From Carya illinoinensis (lineage: Eukaryota; Streptophyta; Magnoliopsida; Fagales; Juglandaceae), in assembly GCF_018687715.1 (NCBI RefSeq), contig NC_056762.1:25162864-25226863 (forward strand): a stretch of 64,000 bases of DNA, read 5' to 3'. The notes under the pieces are model-generated. The model saw only the letters and a program-made list of their open reading frames with translations. It was not told where the DNA came from and made no database searches. Positions 1 through 11,791 of the stretch are shown here, piece by piece. The position numbers were made by a program, and so were the translations under genes. Within the stretch, counting starts at the first letter, position 1; each line of letters begins with the position of its first letter.

Positions 1-1364
1 TTAGGTTTTAATGCACAAAAACGCTGGATGCAATTGCAAGGCATAAACGGCGCACAAATGGTGCATATAGCTTGATGATGTGGCAGCCTTCTTTAAGGAA
101 ATTGTATTATTTCTAGGTTTGGAGAAATGACGCTATTTCATTCTTTCTTTTGGCCCGATAATCCCCTCTCCCCCATCCCTTCGCGATGCTTCCCTTAGTT
201 TTCTCCTCAGACCCATTTTGTCCAGCCTATTTTATCCGCAAATCCGCTCTTCATTTTATCAAAGGCCCCGTTGACTCATCAAGCAAAAAACCCATTGCAA
301 AAACTCTCCTTTCACTCTCAAATATGACCAGTAATTTTACAACAGTTACAAAACATAAAGAGCAATTGCCTGGACTTTTTGGAATGAGGACGCCATAAAA
401 TTTGAAGTTTTTCAAAGAACACAAAAAATTCATGATGAACTACCCTTTGAGGAGGAGAGGACATGAAGAGCTTCAGCAGAGTCAGATGGTACAGGTAGAG
501 TGGAAGCAAGTTTGTAATTTCACTTCACTGCTCACGAAGGCAAAAAAAATTCAACAAAAATTAGCTACCAACACACAATTAAACAAACAAAATCTCTCGT
601 TTGACTATTGAAAACTAAGGTTAGAAATAGAATGGAAAAACAGACGAATTTCTTGGATCCTACCTTTGAATAGTGGTGACTAAAATTGAATTTCAAATCA
701 AAGATACTCGTGATGATCAGTTTTGTCGAACTCCATGTCTCTTTCGTTTCTCTATAGAAATGGATGTGATCCAAGGAAAGAGAGAAGCTTTTTGCACTCT
801 AGAGTCCAACCTATACATACTTGAACACGAAGATCCTAGAGACCCACAAAATTACCAGCACAGATCCATTTGATTTGGATTGACAATCTCGATGCCAAGG
901 ACCAGCTTGAGTAGAAGACGACACCACGAAGCCAAACACGACCTTGAGAAGAAGACGACACCATAAAACACTAGAGCACCACGAAGACCCAAGCTTCAGA
1001 CCACGATGTTGAAGTTTTTGTGAGATCAAAGACCAATTCCAAGTCTCAGACAAAATTAGCACATGAAATTTTTCTCAGATTGGAGACGCCAAAGCACCAC
1101 GAAGTCACAAATTTTTCTGAGCGTGAATCTGAGCTCGGTTGCAAAAAGAACAAAGCAGAAGTGGGAACTGAGCTCTTTTTTTTTTTTTTTTTTTTGCCTA
1201 TTTTCTGTTCTTTTTATTTTGTGGCAAAAACTGGTTTTGAAAATGTTACAATTAAAAACGAGCTTGATGATGTGGCGACTATGGGGCGATTTTATTCGTC
1301 GACTGTTCGTAGAATTATTGTTTAATGCCAGGTCATCTACTTTTAATACATGCGTTATATTTTA
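1..1364. other. Intergenic, no gene recognised
   Basis: Several open frames of 60-100 codons occur on both strands, but none has a recognisable domain, codon bias or gene-like context. A run of 20 T lies at 1176-1195. I see no promoter or RNA gene that I could defend. Confidence 0.5.
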
Positions 1365-1539
1365 AGAGTAATTTTACGTATACTTGTGAAGTGCATAAAC
1401 GTCACGTAATTCCTTTAAAAAAAGTGAGATCTATTATTAAAAAATTAATTTTTTTCATGTGGGTCCCATGTTTTATTTATTTTTTTCAAAACAATTATGC
1501 GACGGTTGTACAATTCACAGTTGTAAATATCTTTTCTCA
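1365..1539 (+). mobile_element. MITE-like element, family M1
   Basis: About 175 bp with imperfect terminal inverted repeats of roughly 40 bp: the left end reads gagtaattttacgtatactt and the right end is its approximate reverse complement, ending near tatcttttctc. The core contains an AT-rich stretch with gtgagatctattatt. A second copy in the opposite orientation lies near 17380-17548. The repetition and paired ends support a small non-autonomous DNA element. No clean target duplication was found, and the superfamily is unknown. Confidence 0.5.
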
Positions 1540-1624
1540 TAGTTTGAGGAGTTCTATGGCTATTAAAAAAACTACAAAAATAAACTCATAAATTAGCGTG
1601 ATTTCATGTGATCCATCAAATCTG

Positions 1625-1990
1625 TTTTACAATAAGGTCAGGTTTGGTTTCACAAAACTCTCATTTGATATCATCTTAACATTTACACACCATTCAAAAA
1701 TAAAATATTTTTCAATTTCAAATTTTCAACTATTTTATCTAATCATTACTTAATTATTACAACTTTCAACTTTCTTAAAATTTCAAATAAAACACAAAAA
1801 ATAATTGAACTTTTTCATATCTTAAAACAAAAATGATATTAAAAAATTATATTCTAACCTCTTTTAATTTTATAATTTGTTTATTCAACTTTTTCTTCCT
1901 TATTTATTAAAACTTTATAAAAAATTTATTTCAAATTATTTCATTACTATTTATAAATTATCTCCCTATTATTTACGGATTTCTTATCAC
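1625..1990 (-). mobile_element. Decayed MITE-like sequence, family M3
   Basis: An AT-rich stretch with ggtttggtttcacaaaactc at one end, followed by blocks such as caactttcaactttc and ttcaactttttcttcc. It resembles, in reverse orientation, the repeats at 17936-18150 and 32790-33119. No intact termini or target duplication can be seen, so this is a remnant at best. Confidence 0.3.
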
Positions 1991-2269
1991 ATTTGAACTC
2001 ATATGCATAACTAAATGAGACTAAAAAATAATTTTATAATTTAATAAATCATGCCAAATCACATCAATTTATAAAATTAATTTTATATAATTATTTTATG
2101 GTTAGAGTATTTTTTTATTTTTAAATCATCGTCGATTATTAATTATCACACCCAGCTTATCTAGTCACTACTGATAGCCATAACCAAAAAAATGGTGTCC
2201 ACATCAACTCTTCTACTTCTTTGCAAACCATGGCTGTAAAACGGACCAATTGTTAACCAATACACATTT

Positions 2270-2361
2270 GAAAAAAGCGTGATTTTAATCATTTGCGATT
2301 TGAAAAAGCGTGACTTTAATCATTTGCGATTTGAAAAAAGCGTAACTTTAATCATTTGCGA
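2270..2361. repeat. Three-copy tandem repeat, about 31 bp unit
   Basis: Three head-to-tail units start at 2270, 2302 and 2333. Each begins with gaaaaa(a)gcgt and ends with ttaatcatttgcga; the middle differs by one or two bases. The array lies about 400 bp upstream of the tRNA-Tyr gene and outside any recognised element. Confidence 0.85.
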
Positions 2362-2759
2362 GGAGAATAATGTGTACAATCTTGACCGTGAGATCGTGAT
2401 ACAAAGTGCAAATCAGTAAACCAAAATGTGGATCTTATGGAAAGTATTCAAGACATGACTTGGAACTCGGAGTTTAATCCAGCAGTAGGGGACAATTGGA
2501 CTCAAACGCCCGAGACGCAGAAAAAAGGCCAGAGCCGAGGCCCATTAGCGTGACTCTGTCTGGGCATCCGGAAGATCATATTCATGGGCTTGAAAAGAGT
2601 CTGAATTTCAGTGGTTTGTAAGGAACGTTCGACGAGTCTCCCCCAACCACGACTAGGCTTAAAAAACTGGAAGCTGGGCCGATGGTAATACCCAAAGCAA
2701 CGTAATATACAATTAAGAAATAAAAACTATATTAAATTTATGAGAGCTCGTGCCATCAA

Positions 2760-2852
2760 CCGACCTTAGCTCAGTTGGTAGAGCGGAGGACTGTAGTGGG
2801 AATATTCCTAGTAGATATCCTTAGGTCGCTGGTTCGAATCCGGCAGGTCGGA
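2760..2852 (+). tRNA. tRNA-Tyr (anticodon GTA), with intron
   Basis: Transfer RNA that delivers tyrosine during cytoplasmic translation. The acceptor stem pairs ccgacct (2760-2766) with aggtcgg (2845-2851), and a discriminator A follows at 2852. The D arm contains tagctcagttggtaga. The anticodon GTA is at 2793-2795. The T arm reads ctggttcgaatccgg and serves as the B box. An insert of about 20 bp at 2797-2816 follows position 37, where plant nuclear tRNA-Tyr genes carry their intron. CCA is not encoded. Internal A and B boxes make this a typical pol III gene. Nothing suggests a pseudogene: all stems pair. Confidence 0.96.
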
Positions 2853-2859
2853 ACTTTCA

Positions 2860-2874
2860 TTTTTTTTTTTTTTT
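2860..2874 (+). terminator. Pol III oligo-T terminator of tRNA-Tyr
   Basis: A run of 15 T begins 8 bp after the tRNA 3' end. RNA polymerase III stops at four or more T, so this is the expected terminator. Confidence 0.9.
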
Positions 2875-3936
2875 AAACAATTTCAGTTTAAAAAATAATA
2901 AAATCAGGAAATTTCAATTCACGTTCATTTTTAATTTTACAAAAATAACCTTACAAACTGACATGATTTGATGTGGCATATTAGACTGTAAAGTCATTTT
3001 TATTTTAAAATAGATTTAACGTATTATATGAAATCGTTTTAGTTTATAGATTTAATTTTGTGAGAACTTTTTATAATTGTAGCATTTCTCAATTATAAAG
3101 TTTGCTGATGATAACAACAATACTTAATATTAAGTACTCATCTTTCCTAAATATGGTTAAGATCTTGGGTAGCATGTTTTAATCCATTATGTTAAAATTG
3201 CCAATTTCTTGAGCTCTTACTATACAAACCCAATTCAAAAGCAATGGAATCAGCCCATTACTCAAATGTATATAGTTAGGATTTAACTAAATGAGGGATG
3301 AATATAGACTCTGGAAGAGTTAAAAAAAAGACACGTTAGGAGTGTTTTGGAAAATACAAAAATAGTTTAATTTAGTTTTAAATAAATATGAAAATTGTTT
3401 GATATATATGTAATAATCTTTGCTACATTAAGCACTTAATTCAGTGAGCTTTTAATACAAATGTTTAGACACGAAGACAACTTACAAAAGCTCTCACTTT
3501 CACATATAACGTAAGTTCAACGATAAAGACTTGAGAAAATATATGCTTTCTGTTGATGCAATTTTTGGTCAAAGATCAGAAGAAAACAAAAGAATAAATT
3601 TATTTGCAGAAACCTTTCTCGATGTGGTACCGATCGACCATAACATTGATGTGAAAGCATACGATATCAGTTTATATAAAAACAATATTGTTAGTTTGAC
3701 AGATGTGTGGTCACATTGCTGCTATAAAGTGAGAGATGCGACTAGAAAAGAATAGAAATGTCACCAAACATGATTGATGAACTTCCTCTCTCTTTAGATT
3801 TCTCTCAATGTTGGGAAATTTTACTGATTATTTTTCTCAAAAATTTTATGCTTAATTATTTTTGTATATTATTTATGTACTTTACTAATGTGATTCACTA
3901 CGTCATTTTTTTAAAATATGAAATAGAATTATATTA
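2875..3936. other. AT-rich intergenic DNA, no gene recognised
   Basis: The longest frame (from about 3531, 74 codons) has no recognisable domain. I see no RNA gene, repeat pair or element end that can be defended here. Confidence 0.5.
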
Positions 3937-4153
3937 CATACAGTCTCTTTCCATATTATTTATACACTGCACTGATTTGATTGGCAAAATCGATTATTTT
4001 ATATTAAAAAAAATGACGCAATCAATCACATTAGTAGAATGTACAAGGAGTACGCAAAAGTAACTATACATAGATTTTTGTATAAAATAACTGTTTTGAT
4101 TAATCATATCAATAGAGTGCACAAAAAATATGTAAAAGTGACTGTATGTAACA
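3937..4153 (+). mobile_element. MITE-like repeat, family M2
   Basis: Contains the blocks ctgatttgattggcaaaat, ttttatattaaaaaaaatga, caatcaatcacatta and gtaaaagtgactgtatg. The same blocks recur in the same order near 14085-14235, so this is a dispersed repeat. The outer parts are partly self-repeating, with cacaaaaaatatgtaaaagt resembling acgcaaaagtaactatac. No target duplication was identified. Confidence 0.45.
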
Positions 4154-4344
4154 CAACAAAAATTTTCATTTCCAACAATCTAGTTTGCATGTAACACTGG
4201 AATCTATATGTAAAAATCTTCTCCTGAATTTGCTCACAAATTCTTCTTGTTTTTTAAATCCAAAAGGCTATTTTTAATTTCTTTGATTTTGATTTTTGAG
4301 TTTTGGCTTCAATTTCTCAAATTTTGATTTATCAGTTGTTTTGA

Positions 4345-4368
4345 ATATATATATATATATATATATAT
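4345..4368. repeat. (AT)n microsatellite
   Basis: Twelve uninterrupted AT dinucleotides. Confidence 0.95.
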
Positions 4369-6394
4369 TTCATGTGCTCTATAGTCTTCAAGGCTCAAGC
4401 CGGATCTATTGATTTATGTTTCAAATTCTTTTTCTATGATACAGTCGATTCTTGGTTTGGTTGATCTTTTTGCTTTGGCTTCGAATCTGGCTTGGATGTC
4501 GTGGACTTGATGATTGTTTGTATTTGGTTACGTTTGGTTTTTCGTCTAGAATTTTGATTAGATTTTTGGAACAAACAATGAGGTCGTCCTACTCGCCTAT
4601 CAATAATGCATGGGTGGAAACGATTTTGCCTCTTGGAGATGCATCTTTTCAACGTGATGTATGTTAGGGGTAAAATACTCCCTGCCCAATATGGCATCCT
4701 AAGCTCAGCCCACATCAAAAAATAAAGAACAGATAAGAAGGAAATAATAATAAAAAAGAAAAGAAAATAAATGTCTAAGAGAAAAGATGAAAGACACCAT
4801 AAAAGAGAAAAAAAAAATGAGAAAGGAGAAAAGAAAGCAAATCAAACACATAAGAAAAAATATAAAACTATTATTCCTCACCACTCCCAAGAGTCAAAAT
4901 AAAGAGAGATCAGATCGTATGAAAAAAAAAAAAGACTTCTTCTAGATGGCTAAGTGACTATTATAAGAACACAGAATTCATTTTCAATCTAATGACGAAA
5001 GTTTTAAGATATTATCTTATCTAGAAAAGAAGTTTCTGACCTTTATTGTATACAGAGAAAATGAGAGATCATTAGAGATTGTAAAATATCCATATTATAG
5101 TAGATTTGTCCTCTAAATGATCTATGGATATTGGCCCCTTTTCCAAACCATGTAAATATGTATGTCTCTATCTCTATTTATATTTCTTGTATTTATTTTC
5201 CATTAACTATTAAGGATGTATATACGGGCACTATACCACCGTTCTAGACTGTTATCGTGGGTTTCGAACTGTCTCATCTAGTCTTGGACTACATCAGTGG
5301 GTCGGGAATGACTATTTTTCTTATTCTAATTTATTGTGCATTTTTTGACATTAACAATGTCTACCACTGCAGCAATATGCAAAGTATGTCTCAAACGAGA
5401 TCTTTCAAGTTGAGTATTCTTGACTTAATTGCTGAATTAAACCAAAACCTATACGCCATGTTGCCATTTATAAACCATAAGTGGCATGGAAAGGGCTTTG
5501 CCGCTTTAGAACATGCAAGCTGGATGGGTATAACTACTATAGGTAAGTAGAAACATTAAAATGGCTAGGCATTGAGGCCAAATGACAACACTCACTCTTG
5601 TGACAGCCATCCAGAGCCATAGATATTAAATTGACCAATCTTGGCTGAGAATCAGATCATTTCTGACATATTCTTTCATTCTAATCATTTACCTAGACCA
5701 GTCAACCTCTTTCCAAAGTGTTTTTTTTTCTTTTTTAAATTTTAAATGAAACCCAATCCAGAGCTGCCAGCGTGTTGCTTAGCTCACACTTCATGGACTT
5801 GCGCTATTCACGGGATTTTGATTCCTTTTATCGAGATTATAAATTAGAGAAATATATTTGCCGTTGTGTAAATTATATATATATATATATATATTGGATA
5901 ATCATATCTTTATACTTTTTTAGTACTGTTTAATTATTCAATTTTTTTCCTTTTATTCTTTGAATTTAGATTAAAAATCTCATAATATGACTTTCCAGGC
6001 TTCTTACATAATTGAAAATAAAATAAATTCAATCAACCAATAGAATAAAGAAACCTCTTTCTTTCTAACAATGTTTTTGAAACTCAAAAAGTAAAAGAAT
6101 GTTAATTTTTATAAAATTGAATTTATTTTTAATTAAATTATATAATTACGTTGATTGATTGAATTTATTTTCTTTTAAATTACACAAGAATGTCATGCCT
6201 TTAGATTTGTTTAATTTGGATTCAAAGAGCAAAACGGAAAAAATAACTAAATAATAAAACAATAGTAAAGAAATGTAAGGTATCTATCCATTTTCTTTTA
6301 AAATTTACCTTCAACACGAACTTCTACAAATCATGATAAATTTAATTTGGTTGTCCACAAAAAAAATATAATAATAATAATATCAACAAGAGGT
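4369..6394. other. Intergenic, no gene recognised
   Basis: Open frames at 4434-4718 (minus) and 5257-5550 (plus) lack recognisable motifs. 4730-4890 is strongly purine-rich (aagaa-type sequence). The stretch 5010-5300 reads like an old LTR or UTR segment, with alternating pyrimidine-rich and TA-rich blocks, but has no partner copy in this window. An (AT)n run lies at about 5874-5895. Confidence 0.4.
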
Positions 6395-7157
6395 GTTGTA
6401 CTGTTAAGGAAATTTCCTTTTTGGAACTCTTGAGAAAACTTTCTTCATCTATGCAAGTTGAGGATCTAGAAGAAATTACTTTTACAGCCCACCAACTATG
6501 GAAGAGAATGAATAACTTTATCTTTGAAGAGGTGTTCACCCCTCCCATCACTCTGGTCTCACAAACTCACTAAGTACTTGAAGAATTCAAATGTTCTCAT
6601 CAACGGGTTAAAGGTTTGCCAAGGAATGATCTTAGCATTGCTCATCAGTGGACAGCTCCTCCACATGATTCTTACAAGATTAATTGGGATGCTACCATCG
6701 ACAAAATCTATTGCAAGATTGGGATATGAGTTATAGTCAGAAACTGGGAAGGCAAAGTACTTACTATACTAAGATCATCTTGGGAGATTTTTCTAGACCC
6801 TCAGTTGGGTGAGTCAATTGCTCTCCTTAAAGCCACCATGCTGTGTACTGAAATGGGGTCACAGAAAGTGCAATTTGAAGGAAATGCTTTATCATGGTCA
6901 ATGCAATTAATAACAGTCGAGAAATGGACTTCAATTAGGTTTCTCATCAGAGATGTAAAACAGCTTCTAGGAAAGATGCCCCACTGGTCAATTATGCATG
7001 TTCCAAGAATTTATAACAATATTGCTCATGTATTAGCTAAGAATGCTCTACTCCTCACTGGGGAGATAATTCAACTGGAGGTTATTCTTCCATGTATTCT
7101 CTCTTTGTTAAGTTGAAAGTAATGAGCTCGGTCTTTTTCCAAAAAAAAAAAAAAAAC
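6395..7157 (+). mobile_element. 5'-truncated LINE (L1-type) tail
   Basis: The end of a non-LTR retrotransposon: an RNase H-like domain is followed by a short 3' UTR and a run of A at 7141-7157. Truncation at the 5' side with an A-tail at the 3' side is the usual outcome of L1 reverse transcription. The left boundary is approximate because I could not find a convincing target-site duplication. The sense of the tail and the domain agree on the + strand. Confidence 0.6.
6524..7116 (+). pseudogene. LINE ORF2 C-terminal RNase H-like fragment
   Basis: The translation shows the order expected of the plant LINE RNase H-like domain. It has a segment with YKINWDAT (near 6680), then GVIVRNWEGKVL-like residues in a second frame (near 6730), then LGESIALLKATMLCTEMG (from 6802) and finally a stretch ending in IYNNIAHVLAKNAL (near 7040). 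In active copies this domain would degrade the RNA strand of the RNA:DNA hybrid. At least one frame change and a stop near 6734 separate the parts, and everything upstream (endonuclease and reverse transcriptase) is missing. It is a fossil. Confidence 0.6.
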
Positions 7158-7682
7158 TAAAGGTGTCCTTTGTTTTGATAAGTCATTTTAAAAATATATA
7201 CAAAAGTAGAATTATATCGAAAAAAAATTGAAAAATGAAAGCTCAAAAAACTTTAAACAAATCAAAAGCATGACGCAAATGCATCTCAACATATAAATAA
7301 AAAATGAAAATAGAGAAAAAAAAATCATAAAAAAACCTAAAAACACAACATTTCAAAAGCACTATAATATATTCAAAGCAGGGAAAGATAGACAAAGGAT
7401 ATATCCAAGTTACTTGGGTTGGGAGGAGGCGATGCTGCCCTCCCTCAACTTAGGTAGCACCTTGGTTGGCCACCAATGCTGAGGGGGAAGGTCCTCCCTC
7501 TACGAATGATTGCGTTTTTATTTGAAAATGTTTTAGAATTTTATTTCTTGAAACCTTGAATTATCTTTTCAAGAAATTGATATTTTTGAGTTTTAAGATG
7601 CTTTCTTAATTGTCTTGTCTTTTAAGAAATTAGTTTAGAATATTTATATGATTCTTTTAGATTTTGAAAGAATGATTCAAAT
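7158..7682. other. AT-rich spacer, no gene recognised
   Basis: Mostly A-rich sequence, with a short GC-richer patch at 7415-7505. No coding or element signal is seen. Confidence 0.45.
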
Positions 7683-7949
7683 TAGGCCTACAAACCGTCT
7701 AACCCATACTGATTTTGGACCCGGCCAAACCATTCCGCATACCAGGGCCAAAACAACCTGACCTGTAATATTCAGGTTGAATCTAAAAAAGAATACACTC
7801 GAATATTCACAGAACATCACTACATTGTAACTAATTAGAGCTCAAACAAACAAAAAAGCACTAAAAAAAATATAAATCATCTGTTGCTAGTCACTTTTGA
7901 GTTTTTGGGGGAAGAGAGGGGATTTGGAACGTGTGAAATGGTGGAGGGG

Positions 7950-8228
7950 TGTCAACAATATCAAGCATGCAGCACCTCCCACAACAAAGAATCAGTCTGC
8001 TACACCACAAGCACTGTACTGCTCCACTACCAGTGCTGAGTCGAGTCTACAACAATAAAGAATAGTCTAGAAGAATTTTACATATACACGTGTCACTCTC
8101 TTATGCATTCTATTATGCAAGAATATTCTTCACTTTTGTGTATAAATACTCTTCAGTGTACTGAACCAGATAAGTAAGAAAAAATACAAAAAGAATTCTT
8201 TCCATTTTCGTATACTCTGTTTCTAACA
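7950..8228 (+). repeat. Copia 5' LTR
   Basis: 279 bp, begins tgtcaacaatatc and ends tttctaaca. A TATA box (tataaat) is at 8141-8147, in the right place for the LTR promoter. It pairs with the 3' LTR at 12551-12829 over its whole length without gaps. Confidence 0.95.
8141..8147 (+). promoter_or_regulatory. TATA box in copia 5' LTR
   Basis: tataaat, followed within 30 bp by the likely transcription start region. The same motif is kept in the 3' LTR at 12742-12748. Confidence 0.6.
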
Positions 8229-8242
8229 TGGTATCGAGAGCT
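8229..8242 (+). other. Copia primer-binding site
   Basis: tggtatcgagagct starts immediately after the 5' LTR and matches the initiator tRNA-Met type primer-binding site (tggtatcagagc) apart from a small change near its end. Confidence 0.85.
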
Positions 8243-8270
8243 CGGTGCGACCCACGTCTAGAGCATTCCT

Positions 8271-9809
8271 ATGGATGACAGCTCCGAAACTCCACCCCCA
8301 CCACCACCACCATCACCACCACCACCACCAACTCCACCTCCACCGTCACCTCAATCTTCTATTCTTCCCCTTCCTTCCTCTTCTCATTTGGTCACTGTAA
8401 AACTCAGTCATGAAAATTACCTCTTGTGGAAGGCCTAGCTTATGCCTTACCTCAAAGGACAAAATCTATTTGGTTTTGTTGATGGAACCATAGATGCTCC
8501 CCACCCGTTTGTTGAAAACTCTACAAAACCCAACCCAGATTTTCTAATCTGGAAACAACAGGACCAAGCGATTATGAGTGTTCTTATTTCCTCTCTATCT
8601 GAAACTTTAATTGCTCATGTTTTAGATACCACTACTTCTCGACAGATTTGGAACATTCTTGAAGATCTCTTTGCTGCTAAATCTCACCCCAGCATCATGC
8701 ATGTGCAATATCAGCTGGCCACCCTAAAAAAAGGGTCTGATTCCGTTGCTGTCTACTATCAAAAGGCCAAGATGCTTCGAGATACTCTGTCTGCAGCTGG
8801 TAAAACTTTATCATCTTCTGATTTTATCACTTTTCTCTTGGCTGGGTTGGGCTCCGATTATGATTCTATGGTCAACTCTATTACTACTCAAGTCGATGCT
8901 CTCAGTCCTCCTCAGGTTTATAATCATTTGCTTACACACGAAGCACGTTTATCTCATCAACATGCTGGTTTGACTGCTACTACAGAATTTTCAGCCAATG
9001 CAACCTACAAGTACCAACCTGAGTCTAATACTCGTGGTCGTGGGTTCCCTCGCAGTAGAGGTAACTATAGAGCTCGAGGCAGAGGCCGTAATGGTAATGG
9101 AGGTCGTCCTCCTCACACCTTCTTCCCTTCCAATCGTCCCACTTGTCAAGTATGCCTCAAAACTGGACACATTGCTCTTAACTGTTATCATCGCTTTAAT
9201 CATGGTTATCAGTCTCCTCCTCCCCCATCTCTCATGGAAAACTTTACTGTTGTTCCCCCACCTCCAGCTTCAGTTTCATCCATTGACACCAATTGGTATC
9301 CAAATTCAGCTGCTACACATCACTTCACACATGACTTTTCTAATTTCTCTATTAGTCCAACAGATTACAAAGGTGAAGAACAAGTGTGTATCAGTGATGG
9401 AACTACCCTCCCCATTCATCATGTCGGCAGCTCCTCCATACCTTCTACCTCTGGCAATCTTCTACTCTCTAAACTATATCATGTTCCTTTGATCTCAAAA
9501 AATTTAGTTTCTGTTAGAAAACTTTGTGCTGATAATAATATCTTTTTTGAATTTCATTCCAATTCTTTTTGTGTGAAGGATTCCCGTACTCGCCAAATTT
9601 TGGTCCAAGGCAGCACTAAGAATGGCATGTATGCTTTTCCTCCCGTCTCCACTTCTCCACAAGCACATGTTGGCACTCGTGTTTCACCCCTCCAATGGCA
9701 CATACGTCTTGGGCATCCCTCCATGCAGCTAGTACATCGCATTCTTTCCAAAGTTTCCCTTCCAGTCACAACCTCTTCCACACGTGGTCTATGTTCGTCC
9801 TGCTGTTAA
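8271..9809 (+). pseudogene. Copia gag and protease region (broken)
   Basis: The natural start is the ATG at 8271, followed by a proline-rich leader. A TAG at 8436-8438 breaks the frame at codon 56, so the downstream Met at 8442 is only the first after the break. The gag domain follows, with KGQNLFGFVDG near its start and a Gly/Arg-rich segment (8998-9105). A zinc knuckle of the form C-X2-C-X4-H-X4-C (CQVCLKTGHIALNC) is at about 9148-9189. The protease active-site region reads NSAATHH where the family has an Asp-Ser/Thr-Gly type triad, so the protease looks dead. The GAG-pre-integrase HIRLGH motif is near 9700. The frame stops at 9807-9809. Confidence 0.9.
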
Positions 9810-9849
9810 GCTAAGCTTCATCAACTCCCCTACAGTCGATCCACATCTC

Positions 9850-10930
9850 ATTCTACTACTCTGCTTCAACTTTTATTTTCTGATGTTTGGGCCCTGCACC
9901 TATGTCTTCCCGAGGGGGTTTTCGTTATTACTTATCTTTTGTAGATGATTATAGCAGATTTACGTGGCTATTTCCCTTGAAATGTAAATCTAATGTAACT
10001 TCTACTTTTTTAGCTTTCAAAAGACATGTAGAGAGTCTCTTTAATGCTAAAATCCGTGCCTTACAATCTGATTGGGGAGGCGAATTTAGATCTTTAAATT
10101 ATGTGTTGCACTCTTTTGGCATTTCACATCGTCTTTTTTGTCCCTATGCTCACTCACAAAATGGATCGGTGGAGCAAAAACATCGACATATTGTTGAGAC
10201 TGGCTTGTCTCTTCTTGCACACTCTTTCACACCACATTTGTATTGGTCTGATGCATTTACTACTGCTGTTTTTCTAATCAATAGACTTCTCTCCTCTGCC
10301 TTGCATTTTAAATCACCATTTGCAATTCTATTTCACAAACCTCCTGACTATACCTTTCTCAAATCATTCGGTTGCATTTGCTGGCCTAACCTTAGGCCTT
10401 ATAATAAGCAAAAGATGGATTTTCGTTCCCTGCCATGCATGTTTCTCGGTTACAGTTCAGACCACCATGGATATCTTTGCTTTCATGTTCCATCTGCATG
10501 CATGTACATCTCGAGAGACGTATTATTTGATGAGTCCCATTTCTATTTTCCTACATATCATTCAAGCCCATCCCCTAACCTGCAACCCAGCCTACAAACA
10601 ATCAGTCTTCCATTACTAAATCCATTTCCTGCACAACATAATAGGCCCACGTATCCCAGCCCATCTCTCCCATTAACCCGTGACTCCACCATAAGTCAAA
10701 ACGCATTGCCTGGTACTTCTGAACCCCTTATGACACCTCCTGTCCATGAATCCTTATCTTCCACACTTCCTACGTCAGTCCCTGACCCACCCTTATCTTC
10801 CACACTTCCTATGTCAGTCCCTGACCCACCCCCTACCTTTATCTCTCATCTAGACTCTTCCTCTCTGTCTATTCCAGCGCCTTCTACATCTCTGAACCCT
10901 ATGCAAACCCGTGCAAAGTCAAATCTTTAG
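9850..10930 (+). pseudogene. Copia integrase region (broken)
   Basis: A frameshift between about 9809 and 9887 separates this from gag-protease. The integrase core is well preserved: FVDDYSRFTWLFPLK (first Asp), LQSDWGGEF (second Asp) and NGSVEQKHRHIVE (catalytic Glu region). The core would join the cDNA to the chromosome. A Ser/Pro-rich linker follows and contains an in-frame 39-bp duplication (10752-10829). The frame ends in TAG at 10928-10930. The next reading block is in the same frame, so this is a nonsense change rather than a natural end. Confidence 0.9.
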
Positions 10931-11791
10931 TTTCCTAAGGTACGCACCGATGGAACCATTCCATGGCCTCATCCTCAAGCTCATATTACCTCTGTTGAAG
11001 TACCCGAAAAGCCCACCTCTGTAACTGAAGCTTCCAAGTTCCAAGAATGACACACGACCATGCAGTCAGAGTTTGATGCCCTTTTATCTAATAATACTTG
11101 GTATTTGGTTCCACCTTCCTCTAACCACAATCTTGTAGGTTGTCGAAGGAATTTTAAAACTAAGCATCTCTCTGATGGCTCAATTGAAAGGAGAAAGGCC
11201 AGACTTGTAGCCAAGGGCTACAACCAGCTTGAAGGGCTCGACTATTCAGAGACTTTCAGTCCAGTTATAAAACCCACCTCCATCAGGTTAGTCCTATCCA
11301 TTGCTGTATCTTTTGGTTGGCCTATTCGTCAGTTAGATGTGCAAAATGCGTTTTTGCACGGCACCTTGGATGAACAAGTGTATATGTCACAACCCCCAGG
11401 ATTTATTCACCCACAATTTCCACACTATGTCTGTAAATTGAACCATGCACTATACGGCCTTAAACAGGCCCCTCGAGCATGGTATGCACGCCTGAGCTCC
11501 CAGTTGCTTGAAGTGGGTTTCAGTGTCTCAAAGTCAAATACATCATTGTTTATTTACCATCATAATTCAGTGACTATTTATTTTTTAATCTACATGGATG
11601 ATGTGATTCTCACGGGGTCAGACCCGAATGCTTTGACTAAACTTCTTGATTTGTTACGTGCTGATTTTCTAATGAAAGAGCTGGGTGATTTACAGTATTT
11701 TTTGGGAATTGAATGTCATCGTGATTCCACTGGCCTTACTCTATCACAACGTAAATATATTCTTGATTTGCTCAAGAAGACTAATGAGTAA
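10931..11791 (+). pseudogene. Copia reverse transcriptase region (broken)
   Basis: The same frame continues after the TAG at 10928, but is broken again by TGA at 11048-11050. From 11060 the reverse transcriptase domain is clear: NTWYLVPP, the RLVAKGYNQ-like segment, QLDVQNAFLHGTL and the catalytic YMDD box (YMDDVILTGSDP, near 11590). The domain copies element RNA into DNA in virus-like particles. The frame is lost near 11785, and the RNase H part continues in another frame. Confidence 0.92.
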
